The position numbers and the translations under genes are program-made. A DNA stretch of 64,000 bases. It comes from Ptiloglossa arizonensis (Eukaryota; Arthropoda; Insecta; Hymenoptera; Colletidae). The notes beneath the pieces are model-generated. The model saw nothing but the letters and a program-made list of their open reading frames with translations, was not told where the DNA came from and did no database searches. Below, piece after piece: positions 48,640 to 59,683 of the stretch. Location: contig NC_135048.1 in the NCBI RefSeq assembly GCF_051014685.1, forward strand, positions 23,826,543 to 23,890,542, in the 5' to 3' direction. Numbering within the stretch: position 1 is the first letter of the stretch; each line of letters begins with the position of its first letter.

Positions 48640-49745
48640 GCTAACTGTAGAAAATTGAAAGCAGCTAATAGCAACGCTGTGTGTGGCGGTAGAGAGGGGA
48701 GAGCTAGTAGATTATAAATAAAAATGGGGATATTACACTCGTTGGCCTTTTTCTCACGAACAGACAGTACACCAGAAGTTCGTTAGAAGATCGAAAACAG
48801 CCAATAGCGAGGATAAGTGTAGTGGTAAAGAGGGAAGCCAATAGACTATAAATAAAAATGGGGATATTACACTCGTTGGTCTTTTTCTCACGAACAGACA
48901 GTACACCAGAAGTTCGTTAGAAGATCGAAAACAGCCAATAGCGATGATAAGTGTAGTGGTAGAGAGGGGAGCTAGTAGATTATAAATAAAAATGGGGATA
49001 TTACACTCGTTGGCCTTCTTCTCACGGACGGACAGTACATATGGTAGCTGTAAAAAATTGAAAGCAGTCAATAACGATGATACGTGTAATAGTAAAGAGA
49101 GGAGGTAGTAGAATATAAACAAAAGTGGTGATATTACACTCGTCAGCCTTCTTCTCGCGGACGGACAGTACATATACTACCTGTAGAAAATTGAAAGCAG
49201 CCAATAGCGACGATACGTGTAATAGTAAAGAGAGGAGATAGTAGAATATAAACAAAAGTGGGGATATTACACTCGTCGGCCTTCTTCTCGCGGACAGACA
49301 GTACATGTCTCTTTTTCGCAAACGAACAGTACATCGGGAGTCCATTAGAAGATCGAAAGCAGCCAATAATAACGATACGTGGTAAAGAAAAGAGCTAGTA
49401 GACTACATGTGAACAAAAATGGAGATATAACACTCGTCAGCCTTCTTCTCGCGGATAGACAGTACATATACAAGCAGTAGAAAATTGAAAGCAACTAATA
49501 ACAACGCTGTGTGTAACGGTAAAGATAAAAGCTAACAGATTATAAACAAAAATGGGGATATTACACTCGTCGTCCTTCTTCTCTCGAACGAACAGTACAT
49601 GAGAAATCTGTTAAAAAATCGAAAGCAGCCAATAGCGACGATACGTGTAATAGTAAATAAGGGAGCTAGTATACTACGTATAATATAAAAAAAAAAAATG
49701 AAGACACAACACTCGTCGGCCTTTTTCTCGCGAACGAACAGTACA
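48640..49745. repeat. 134-bp tandem array x8
   Basis: AATGGGGATATTACACTCGT recurs near 48724, 48858, 48992, 49125, 49258, 49423, 49552 and 49699, with CTCACGAACAGACAGTACA and GAAAGCAGCCAATAGCGA. One unit is longer because of a duplicated segment (49258-49423). Minus frames of 97-140 codons repeat YCLSAREKKADECNI-like peptides and are array artefacts. A single outlying unit lies at 51650-51790. Confidence 0.93.
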
Positions 49746-51397
49746 ACGAGAATCCGTCTCGTCCCACGTCCGAATTCGGAATTCCACGATCGGCGAACGT
49801 TCTTTCCGTGCCCCCTACCCACCCCTGCCCCCCTCTACGTTCGAACAGAAATTACAGGGGCCATGTGCTCAACGTTTGCAAGGACCGTTAGCTGCTTGCA
49901 CACGTACGCCACCGCGAACGGATCCGATAATTAATTTAGCGCCGTTAATCGTGCACGGTCTATCGAGCGCCGAATACGGAGGTACTTTAAAACGCGTCGA
50001 TTAATACAGCCGTGTTATTACGCGTGCAACAGCGATACGCGGGCTGTCTCGCGCAGCTTTATGACCTCAAATGTTGCCGGTTCTCTCGCTGTACAGGGTG
50101 TCCCGTAATCGATCTCGGTGCCGATCCCGCGTACGAAAACGAATCGAGGTTACGAGAGTCGATTCCTCGTGGCGAAAATGATTCGAAAACACGAAAAACG
50201 CGTCTCTCGCGCGACACCCCGCTTTCAAGAAAATCTCGGTCGAAACCGATTCGGGAGTATTGAAACTCGATTCGACGAATCTCGCTACAATTCGTAGAAA
50301 CGAAAGGATCGTTTGTAAGTCGAGTTATCGATTGTTTCAGTATTTTTGTAATTTTCTTTTCCATTAACTTTGCACGTTGTGCGCAGACCCGAGACCGATC
50401 CACCGACCCGTGAAAGTACCATTGAAATTAATTTCCCCGACAATGGGGCGCCGTACGGGATAACTTTTCGCTTCAACGTTTTCGATTTATTTTTGGCACG
50501 ACTGTAGCTCGAACCACGGGCCACCCAATATTTCTTCCACCGAGTATACCGTGCAACGTGTAGGTCTTTAAGCCCGGTATTTAGTTGCACTCTATGAAAC
50601 GACCAGTGAGGATTCGTGCCACTGGGATTTTAATGAAATTTCGAGGTGGACCAGGAGTTTCAATCCTTAATACTCTGTAGAATATTCCGGCCGATTAATT
50701 GATATTTAACCCTTTGCGGTCGGAGCACACCGAGCGAATCATACCGATCGGTGCTATTACGCTTGCAAGACGATACGGTGGAACGTATTCGAAGGATTGT
50801 CCTGTAAAATGTGTAAAAGTGTTCTCGACCTTGATGCAATGAACGCCATATATTATTAATATTTGTAAAATCTTCAAACTCATCATACCTTGAAAAACGT
50901 TTTATTTACACAAAACGAGTTTATTATTCGTATAATTCGAGTCTCTTTCGGTATAATCGCTCTGCAGGAAAAAAAAAGACCGAGAAGAATTTTTTTCTGG
51001 ATATTTTTCACACGCGTTTAATTGTCGTTATCGAGAGGGTTGTATTTTTAAAGTAACCGTAGTGCGATTTACGAGTCTCTCGAATGCAGCTCGCCTAACG
51101 AGCGAAACGACGAAAGCGTTCCGAGTCCGGCTCGCCCTCAGACCGCGAAGTGTCGAATCGTAAAAAATCCTACAGTCTAAGTACTCGCGAAGGTGCGCTA
51201 AGTGCAAGGAGCGGCTGCTTCGTAAGCACAGAACCCGAGGTCGAATCCCGTGACCTCGGCTTTCGCCTTCAATTCCGATTTTTAATCGTTCATTTACACC
51301 GTCACGTTTCGTATAATGTATTCTACGAGACACTGACAACCGGACGAGGCTACGAATTTGGAAAAATTCAACCGCGAACATAATTTCATCTCGGAAT
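49746..51397. other. Unique DNA with repeat-end motifs
   Basis: A TACAGGGTGTCCCGTAATCG signature lies at 50092, and TTAACCCTTTGCGGTCGG, which resembles a TTAA-flanked transposon end, at 50706. A short palindrome CCGAGGTC...GACCTCGG lies at 51228-51252. Open frames on both strands are unassigned. Confidence 0.35.
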
Positions 51398-52790
51398 CTC
51401 GTTCTCGATAATCGAATCTCATCGTTCTAGAATCGTGGAAAATATTCCTCGAAATTTCTCGTTCGATTATTTATCCTCGAAGTCGCGAATTTAAAAAAAA
51501 AAAATGAAAGCTATTTTCGAATGTACATTCGAGATAAAAAAAATACGCCATTTCCCCAGTGTTCGTTTCAGGTTCGTTTCGGGTCCTGATTACCAGGACT
51601 TTGTTGTAACAGTATGAAAAGGACTTCACCGATCTGTTCGTTACACTCCAATCGTTGGTCTTTTTCTCACGAACAGACAGTAGACCAGATATTCGTTAGA
51701 AGATCGAAAACAGCCAATAGCGATGATAAGTGTAGTGGTAAAGAGGGGAGCTAGTAGATTATAAATAAAAATGAGGATATTACATATTACTCCATCTCAT
51801 CGTCGCGAATCGTGTAAAATATTCCCCGAAATGTCTCGTTCGATCATTAATCCTCGAAGTTGCGAATTAAAGATTAAAAAAAATGAAACCTATTTTCGAA
51901 TGTACATTCGAGATAAAAAAAAATATGCAAATTTTCCCCAGTGTTCGTTTCAGGTCCATTTCGGATCCTGATTACAAGAATTCCGTTGTAAGGATGAAAA
52001 GGTTGTAAGGTTGTATCGACCTGCTCGTTGCACTCCATCTCATCGTTCTAGGATCGTGTAAAATATTCCTCAAAATATCTCGTTCGATTGTTTATCCTCG
52101 AAGTCGCGAATTTAAAAAAAAAAAAATGAAACCAATTTTGGAACGTACATTCGAGATAAAAAGAAATACACCAATTTTCCCTAGTGTTCGTTTCTGTTGG
52201 AATACAACGACATTGAACCATGCAGTACTTGAGAAGTCGAGGAATGGTGGATGAGCTCGATACCGGCTTTCCTATTTTTTCCGTTGGTGTGCCGACGTGA
52301 TCGTTACAATCTACCCACTTGTTCATAACCATACTCCACTGCACGACTGTATTATATTTATCTAAAAATAAACGTCCTATTTACATTTTCTCTTGTGCCA
52401 AACAATTCCATAATCCCACAGTTTCAGGTTCATTTCGGGTCCTGATTACAAGAACTCCATTGTAACAGAATAAAAAGAACTCCACCGACCTGCTCGTTGC
52501 ACTCCATCTCATCGTTCTAGGATCGTGCAAAATATTCCCCAAAATGTCTCGTTCGATCATTAATCCTCAAAGTCACAAATTTAAAAAAAAAATGAAACCT
52601 ATTTTCGAACGTACATTCGAGATAAAAAAGATACACCGATTTTTCCCAGTGTTCTATTTTCGAGCGTACATTCGAGATACAAAAGATACGCCAATTTTCC
52701 CCAGTGTTCGTTTCAGGTCCATTTCGGGTCCTGATTACCGGGACTCCGTTGTAACAGGATGAAAAGGACTCCACCGACCTGCTCATTGCA
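51398..52790. repeat. Mosaic tandem repeat with foreign inserts
   Basis: Repeating blocks TTATCCTCGAAGTCGCGAAT, TTTTCGAACGTACATTCGAG, CCCCAGTGTTCGTTTCAGGT and TTTCGGGTCCTGATTACAAG form about five incomplete units of up to ~270 bp. One unit of the 134-bp array is embedded at 51650-51790. A ~220-bp unrelated segment is embedded at 52198-52425. Confidence 0.88.
52198..52425. other. Unrelated insert inside the mosaic repeat
   Basis: Interrupts a repeat unit after GTTCGTTTC and resumes at a TTTCAGGTTCATTTCGGGT block. On the minus strand it is open through QWSMVMNKWVDCNDHVG. No inverted or direct ends were found, and its identity is unknown. Confidence 0.45.
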
Positions 52791-53529
52791 CTCCATCGAG
52801 CGAAAATTAATTGGAACACGCCCGGTGGCTCGTGCTCGGTTGGAAATTTGTCGAACGATTAAAACGAGGAGGCACGGTGTGTCGAATTATCGAGTTGTCC
52901 GATCGAGATTGCAACAATTGTCGCTGCAAACAACCGGCTCCCCTCTGCCCCCCGGGGGCCTGCTGTTACGAGGGAGGGGCAGAGAGAGGGAACGTTCTGC
53001 GTATTTATCGCGCATATTTATTTCTACGCGGGACGCGTTTGTCGTTTCTGTTGCAACTGCGATTAAATATTCCCGACCGTGCACAGTTTTACGGGATCCG
53101 GTGGATCAGATAAACGCAATATCGTGTAATGGCGGTGTTTCTGGGTTTATCGAACTCCTCTGTCCGGGGAGTCACGAACGCGTTGAAAAGTATAATCTCG
53201 GAAGAAGAGGGTTGCTTCTTTCGAAAGTTTCGTACGTACGAGATTGTATCGTTACTGTTTCGAATTCTCGTAAATTGAGTATAATCGGTCCACCATCGGA
53301 TAATTATTCCCTTTTCGTGCAAATAAATTGCACGTATAATATACCGATCATTTTTTGCCGTTTATTGTTCGTTGATAATTTGTTGGTCGTACATGTGGTT
53401 GTACGATTGGTTGAACAGACAAGGATAAGCTTTCATCCATGCTTCTCTGACTCTTTTAAATTTTTCAACTATGTAAAAGATAGAAGGAAGCTGTGCAAAG
53501 AATCTTTTGTAATTAAACAAGGTGTATAA
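52759..53529 (+). CDS. Longest open frame (256 codons), unassigned orphan candidate
   Basis: ATG at 52759 to TAA at 53527-53529. The first ~15 codons (MKRTPPTCSLHSIE) lie in the last unit of the preceding repeat and the rest is single-copy. The middle is Arg/Gly-rich (PPGGLLLRGRGRERER). Around residues 193-217 it is hydrophobic (IPIIFCRLLFVDNLLVVHVV), a possible membrane segment. I recognise no domain. Against coding, a 126-codon minus frame (53362-53739) overlaps its end, and the last part of the region is loosely duplicated at 53930-54020 without conserving either frame. No promoter or splice site was identified. It is unusually long for chance in this window, so it is kept as a low-confidence call. 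Confidence 0.2.
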   Translation: MKRTPPTCSLHSIERKLIGTRPVARARLEICRTIKTRRHGVSNYRVVRSRLQQLSLQTTGSPLPPGGLLLRGRGRERERSAYLSRIFISTRDAFVVSVATAIKYSRPCTVLRDPVDQINAISCNGGVSGFIELLCPGSHERVEKYNLGRRGLLLSKVSYVRDCIVTVSNSRKLSIIGPPSDNYSLFVQINCTYNIPIIFCRLLFVDNLLVVHVVVRLVEQTRISFHPCFSDSFKFFNYVKDRRKLCKESFVIKQGV

Positions 53530-54575
53530 ATTTTCGATATTTTGATTATTAGAATTCAAGAAGAGGTTAGAAAGATTCTTTCGATATTTTTGAAATGCAG
53601 ACTCTATGAAAAATATTTCCGAAACCCGACCAATTGTACAACTATATTCGCCCCAGGATCGATAATTTAATTCCCCGATATTATACATTCGCCCGAACTT
53701 CGACAAGCGAGATGTAATTATTCGCCCGAAATTCACCACTCGCCAGCGTCAGCGAATCGAGCTCGTCATCTAGTTTAGTTGAAATTGGAATAGAGCTATA
53801 TTTTTGTTACCACTTCAAAATTCTCGATTGTGAAATAGATAAGATATAACGGTGTGAAGAGCGATCTGTAAAATGTTACAATCGAACTTTACAATCGAGC
53901 GTGGTATTTTAATTTTTAATATTTTTATAATTCAAATCCACGAAGAGATTGCAAAAATATTCTTTCCGTTTTAATGAAATAATTCTCGATACTTTTATAA
54001 TTTAGACACCCCGAAAAATATTTTTTATCTTGTATACTGTTTTATCTTCAAGTCTTACTATATATCTTTTATCTTCGAATCTTATTATACATATTTTTAT
54101 CTACAAATCTTGTATATTTTTATCTTCAAATCTTACATATTTTTATCTTCGAATCTTATATATTTTTATCTACGATCAAATCTTATTATACATATTTTTA
54201 TCTACAAATCTTGTATATTTTTATCTTTAAATCTTATATATTTTTATCTTCAAATCTTGTATATTTTTATCTTCAAATCTTATATACTTTTATCTTCAAA
54301 TCTTATATACTTTTACCTCCGAATCTTATTACATATTTTTTTCATCTCCGAATTTTATTACATCTTTTTTATCCTCCAGTCTTATTGCTTACAAACTTCT
54401 CATCAACAGTACTTGCGACTAAATTGTCTTCCCGATCGATAAATTTCATTTCCCAATCGTTCCCCCGAACTTCGACAAACGGTACGCAACTATTCGCCCG
54501 TAATTTGTTCGGCAGCGTCAGCGAATCGAGCTCGTCACCGTGATCTGGTTTTAATTGAAATTAGGGTAGAACCGG
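53530..54575. repeat. Diverged duplication containing a minisatellite
   Basis: 53665-53790 and 54437-54575 are copies, sharing CAGCGTCAGCGAATCGAGCT and CCCGAACTTCGACAA. The AT-rich parts at 53535-53640 and 53930-54020 are also related. So a ~270-bp segment was duplicated and the second copy was then expanded by the minisatellite at 54040-54385. Confidence 0.7.
54040..54385. repeat. TATTTTTATCTTCAAATCT minisatellite
   Basis: About 15 units of ATCTTATATATTTTTATC plus TTCAA or TACAA, of 22-33 bp. Plus-strand open frames (66-110 codons of Tyr/Ile/Phe repeats) are products of the unit. Confidence 0.9.
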
Positions 54576-55745
54576 CGGCAAGATCACTGCCAACTTCTCC
54601 GACAGATTAGAAGATGGAAGGGAAACCCAACCGGCGTGGCGCGCGGCGTCTTCAAACGGTCTGTGCCGACAATGGCCCTCCTACGGCCGATTAAATAGAG
54701 CAGACCGCTCGGTGCGATTGTTGGAGAAACTTTCGGTGCCACGTTCAAGTTCGGGTCACTTCCGACCGCCTCTATTTGTAGGCTGCGTTCACCGTGCCCC
54801 TCCGGAAGAGAATCGTAGGCGTAGCGGAACGATTCTACGAGCAAGTTCGCCGAGTTACCGGGTCAGAGGAGTTCGTAAAAACGCTTAACCTTCTCGACGT
54901 CGTGGCGCGCGCCAGACCCGGCAACTTCGCGCGTTTTAGTTCGTGGAACGATTCGGCTACTCTCGGGGGGACACGACGACGACGAGGACGAGGAGTGGTG
55001 GGGGGAAGGAGTCGCGAGGAAATTCCGGGGATGCGACGCAACCGTGAAACTTCGCGTACCGTGTACGAACTTTTTCGTTGCGCTTTGAAATTTAAATTAC
55101 GAATCGTGGACCGCTCGTGGAGTATCGTGGAACGTTAAGACGAGAGTGAAACGTTCAGAGAACAGAACGAAAATTGTCAAGATCGTTTCGGTACGACGAG
55201 AACGATTCGGACTCGTTAGTAACGGACAAGTATCGATACTCGGGCGATTCGAATATTCAATGAACGTAATTCGAATACCGTTCGAGTACTCGAGCGTGTC
55301 CGAAGTACTCGAACGGTATTTAGGGAAAATTGCGCGTCCTTTGGATCCGATTTGCGTAAGCTGGCCACCGCGCTGATCGGCGAGATCGATTTCCGTAATT
55401 GAATCTCGTTATGTTTACAGCGTCGGCGTAGAATAAATAAATAAATTCGAACGTTATCGATTCGACACGAACAATTCTACCCCATTTTATGCACGTACGG
55501 CACACTGCGAATCTGGGTGACACTCATCCAGCAAGTATGTTGAACCCAAACGCGTCTCCCCTTCCATATTTCTCGGTTTACTTTTCACTGGATCCCGCCA
55601 AGGTCAGACGACGAGGGAACAGGCGCCGTGATTTCATCGATTCAACGCAGCTTTACAGCGTATGGTTGGGTCGATTACGATGCTTTTATTTCTGCTACGT
55701 CCACTGCTAACCGATCCACGGTGAACCGACTCGCAAGATGGATCT
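54576..55745. other. CpG-rich unique DNA with overlapping frames
   Basis: The minus frame 54584-54844 (87 codons) and plus frame 54794-55138 (115 codons, start VPLRKRIVGVAERFYEQVRR) have protein-like composition but no recognised domain and no splice support. They are kept as unassigned, not as genes. Contains the perfect hairpin at 55274-55320. Confidence 0.3.
55274..55320. repeat. Perfect 17-bp inverted repeat
   Basis: AATACCGTTCGAGTACT (55274-55290) is exactly inverted at 55304-55320 around a 13-nt loop. It lacks a following T-run and lies in non-coding DNA. It may be a small element footprint or a dyad binding site. Confidence 0.75.
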
Positions 55746-56466
55746 TTAACCCTTAAGAAGGCATGGGGGGTCTAATAAACTCTCCACCGGAGAACATTCT
55801 ACGCTATTGCCTGACATAGATTACCTACTTTTTAATTAGATTAAACAAATTTGTATGCATCACTTATACGTCCAATATAAGAAAATAGTATTCGCTCGTA
55901 ATTGAAAAAAAATCAATTCTGAGTTTGGCAGTCTGGTACAGATTGCCTACTTTTTGATTAGATTAAACAAATTTGTATGCATCACTTATACGTCCAATAT
56001 AAGAAAATAGTATTCGCTCGTAATTGAAAAAAAATCAATTCTGAGTTTGGCAGTCTGATACAGATTGCCTACTTTTTGATTAGATTAAACAAATTTGTAT
56101 GCATCACTTATACGTCCAAAATAAGAAAACGATATTTGCTCGTAATTGAAAAAAAAATCAATTCTAAGTTTGGCAGTTTGATACAAACTGCCTACGTTTT
56201 AATTAGATTAACAAAATTCAAAGTTCTTTTGCACTCGAGGCTTGTTTGCTACCAAAAACCGACGCCTCGAGAAAATCCTTCAAGTCGTAAAATTAATCTA
56301 TAATTGAACATTTTTTATATACTTCACATACACGCGTTTACACTGTAGAAGAACGTAATATTTAAATGTCCAATTTGAATTCAAAACCACGGAGTTTCCC
56401 CGAATTGAAAACAGTACACTTAATTAGGTGACGATCGAGGATCTCCTCTCGAGTCCAAAGGGTTAA
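55746..56466. mobile_element. Possible TTAA-flanked (piggyBac-type) element
   Basis: TTAA followed by CCCTTAAGAAGG at 55746, and AAAGGG followed by TTAA ending at 56466, give a 721-bp unit with TTAA at both ends and inward CCCTT termini. Terminal similarity beyond CCCTT is poor, so the call rests on the TTAA target preference and CCC start known for piggyBac-family elements. There is no transposase. The interior is largely the 122-bp array. Confidence 0.3.
55818..56215. repeat. 122-bp tandem array x3.3
   Basis: ATTGCCTACTTTTTGATTAG starts at 55820, 55942, 56064 and (partial) 56186, exactly 122 bp apart. Units share GTATGCATCACTTATACGTC and CTGAGTTTGGCAGTCTG and differ by few bases. Confidence 0.95.
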
Positions 56467-56809
56467 AGTACCAAAATGTCTACCTGACTCGCGGAATCCG
56501 AATCGATCGCAAACGCCAATTCACGCGTAATAAAAAACGAACATGATCGATCGTATCTCGTGCCACGGTGAATGAGATTATAATATAATTTATGCTAATG
56601 TAAATATCACGATACGATCAAGGACAGAGATCTTCGGATCAAGAACAAGGCCGATTACAAACGACGAGTTCTTATCCTTCCTGTTTAATAAATTAACCTT
56701 CCATGTGCTCTAATACACTCGTATACGGATACGTGATATACTCGATATTCCTAAATATTAATAAACACCAGCTACGTAAACATTCTCACTTTCGTAGACG
56801 ATTCTCTAT
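56467..56809. other. Unique DNA, no gene seen
   Basis: AT-rich; nothing supportable. Confidence 0.4.
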
Positions 56810-56935
56810 CTAGGTTATTCGGAATTTCGTTTTTTTCGGTGAAAATGAATCACAATTCTTTTAGAACGTATAAACATTTTACTAAATTACATTTTCTCCA
56901 TTTTGGAAAACGAAGTAACTTTCCAAACAACCTAA
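56810..56935 (+). mobile_element. Mariner-type MITE, copy D
   Basis: Left end TAGGTTATTCGGAATTTCG, right end TAACTTTCCAAACAACCTAA, with the GAAAATGAATCACAATTC interior. Its right half is the seed of the following 218-bp tandem array. Confidence 0.8.
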
Positions 56936-57515
56936 TAAAATTCTCTACCGTTTGTTTACACAGATTCCTAAGTTACGAAAAACTGAATCGCGAGATTACA
57001 ATAATTCGACACTCGGATTTCCCCGGTTTCAAGGTGTTTTTAACACCAATCCGACCATCCTCGGTGTCAAGAAACCATGAAACCCGTATAAACATTTTAC
57101 TAAATTACATATTCTCCATTTTGGAAAACGAAATGATTTTTCAAACAACCTAATAAAATTCTCCACGGTTAGCTTACAAAGATTCGTAAGTTACGAAAAA
57201 TTAAATCGCGAGATTACAATAATTCGACACTCGGATTTCCCCGGTTTCAAGGCGTTTTTAACACCAATCCGACCATCCTCGGTGTCAAGAAACCATGAAA
57301 CCCGTATAAACATTTTACTAAATTACATATTCTCCATTTTGGAAAACGAAATGATTTTCCAAACAACCTAATAAAATTCTCCACGGTTAGCTTACACAGA
57401 TTCGTAAGTTACGAAAAATTAAATCGCGAGATTACAATAATTCGACACTCGGATTTCCCCGGTTTCAAGGCGTTTTTAACACCAATCCGACCATCCTCGA
57501 CGTCAAGAAACCGTG
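56867..57515. repeat. 218-bp tandem array x3 built on a MITE right half
   Basis: Units start CGTATAAACATTTTACTAAA at 56867, 57085 and 57303 (218-bp steps). Each contains the MITE right end (CTCCATTTTGGAAAACGAA) followed by ~150 bp of flanking sequence (CGGATTTCCCCGGTTTCAAG). The third unit breaks off near 57515. Only the first retains the MITE left half. Confidence 0.93.
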
Positions 57516-58344
57516 AAACCAGTATCTTCCCTCGTTTCCGGTCATCGTGATTCACCGAACGACAACGTTCAGAGATCTTCCCGTGGCAAAAAGTCAGCTC
57601 GATCTTTTAGAAATTTCTCTCGGTTTTTTCTGCTCGTCCTTCTCACGCTTGTCGTTTCTCTCCGGCTCTCGCCGCCATGTATTAACCCGGTAGCCTACTT
57701 CCTGGCGCCAACAGCCGCGGGGCTTTCGAAAATACTTTGCGTAGCTACTCGCCGTACCCTGCGCCAGGCTGGCTCGCGAGAAGCCCTATTCACGCTCACA
57801 AAGGTCCAAGGAACTCGAGGCGAATGCCAATGTGGAAGAACCACCGTGAACCGAGCAAGTTCGCGAAAGAGACCTCGCGAGAAAAAATTGGGGCCCTCCC
57901 TCCTTGAACACGAAAACGGGGAACGCTTTAGAGTATCACCCAACCCCTGTTGAATCCATCGAGCTGAGAATCGCAATGTTTAATCGCGCAGGATGCACCT
58001 AATTGGAAAATTGATTCGTTCTTTTTTCTCGTTTTTTTTTTTCATTCTAGTTGGTCGAATGATTCGTTGAATCTTTTACCGGTTATCTTGCGCACAATAT
58101 ATTTTATTTTTATATTATATTTTATATTATATTTTTCTTTCTGATCGCGTTTGACGGATTTTTCGAATTTTCTCACCTTGGTTTTCTCTCGGAAAATAAT
58201 CTCTAGATTGAGATTATTTTCGAAACGGAGAGTATAGTTTTCTTTTTTTTTTAGATGGAAATCGAATATTGTTATTGAACGAATTTTGAAAATTTTGAAA
58301 ATTTCACTGCCGTTGAGTGTGTTTAATATTACGTGTGTCTAATA
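57516..58344. other. Unique DNA; hairpin near the end
   Basis: A 146-codon plus frame (57513-57953) and a 94-codon minus frame overlap and are unassigned. GAAAATAATCTC (58192-58203) is perfectly inverted at 58210-58221 around TAGATT. Confidence 0.35.
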
Positions 58345-58556
58345 TTAGTTACAATATTAGATATAATATTAGATATAATATTAGATATAATATTAGATAT
58401 AATATTAGATATAATATTAGATATAATATTAGATATAATATTAGATATAATATTAGATATAATATTAGATATAATATTAGATATAATATTAGATATAATA
58501 TTAGATATAATATTAGATATAATATTAGATATAATATTAGATATAATATTATTATA
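58345..58556. repeat. 12-bp microsatellite (ATATTAGATATA)n
   Basis: About 17 near-perfect copies of AATATTAGATAT. As 12 is a multiple of 3 and the unit has no stop in some phases, both strands carry open frames of repeating YNIR, ILDI or NIIS tetrapeptides. These are artefacts. The perfection implies recent slippage. Confidence 0.97.
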
Positions 58557-59683
58557 ATATTGGTACTTATCCAAGTTGAAAAGTTTCGACATATCCGAGA
58601 TAAGAATTTTTCTCGACGAAGTATTCCTAGGATTTATAATGATTCTCGAGTCACCCGGTATGTACATCGCTGAATCTTCCTCACTCATAAGAAACAAGTA
58701 TGCATACGCAAGTTCAGAAAAGTCTGGCCAGCGCAGAGGTGATAAAAATGTTGTTCGCGAAAGTTACTCTCGTGACAATTTCTTATAATCGTCTGAATAT
58801 ACAGAGCACAATGTGCGCGTCTGCTATCTATTTCGTATTTTTCATTGGGGTTGGTATAGTTTCCAGAGAAAGTCTATCGTGCGATAATAGCGCGTTACAA
58901 TTTCTTATTATCGCTGTTACAGTAATGCAGACTCTCGTGTTGTTCGTCGAAGAGTACAGTTTTCGATAGAAAGTGTACTCGTGTTAATAACAACGCGCCA
59001 CGATCTCTTATTAGCGCTATTATTATATAAAATTGTCCACATAAGATGTTACGAGACGTATTTTCGGAAATTATTCGATCCAAAATTCCACTTTGAATTT
59101 ATAAAGCACTCGAGAGCCTATTACGCGACATATGAGGCATCTCGAGAATATATCATTACATTTATGATAAAGATTTGCACGAATCTTAACATTTCCAAAT
59201 CTCTCGTACAGAAAAATCATTCGTACGAAACGTGTGCTCTCCCACCGTGCAAAATTCCCGATAATCTACAAAAAGAATTATACCCGCGTCCTTGGATCTC
59301 CGACGCGGAGCTCTATTAAAAATAAAACAACACACGCGACAAGAGAGAACACAATACTCGCGCCCCCTACTCGATTCCTCCCAAAGCAGCGCTACCCGAA
59401 AAACTGAACGTCGAATATTTGCTAAATAAAGATTCCACGGTAGAAAGTTCACCAATGAGCACGTACCGTCGAATCGATGTTCAAAAAATGTCACGACACG
59501 CGTTGGTGCGAGAGAAAACATTTCGTACGAACGTTATCGGTGTCTAGTCGCGAGGAGAATATCCAGAGAAAGTAATCCTCGTACACCGTTCACATATTAA
59601 CGATCCGATCGGTGTTACTCGTCCGTAGCGTGTTCCTACGGGCGATCGTACCGCGCGTAAATAACAATAGGGTTGGTACTCAC
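58557..59683. other. Unique DNA with weak internal repetition
   Basis: Segments near 58755, 58868 and 58965 share GAAAGT..CTCGTG and ACAATTTCTTAT blocks about 100 bp apart. A plus frame open from about 58892 to 59319 (ending CALPPCKIPDNLQKELYPRP, then WISDAELY) and a 112-codon minus frame (59186-59521) oppose each other. On the minus strand GTTTTATTTTTAATAG at 59318 is a fair acceptor that would join the 59684-59739 exon in frame, followed by about 31 codons to a stop. Confidence 0.3.

Noticed and set aside
48754..49366. Minus-strand 140- and 115-codon cysteine-containing frames
   Set aside because: They repeat the same peptide every 134 bp and are produced by the tandem array.
51228..51252. 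T-arm/B-box-like GGTCGAATCCC
   Set aside because: Lies inside a short palindrome, and no cloverleaf or A box could be formed around it.
58892..59521. Opposed 142-codon plus frame and 112-codon minus frame
   Set aside because: Both are plausible in composition but exclude each other over part of their length; the region has decayed internal repeats and no promoter or splice pair.
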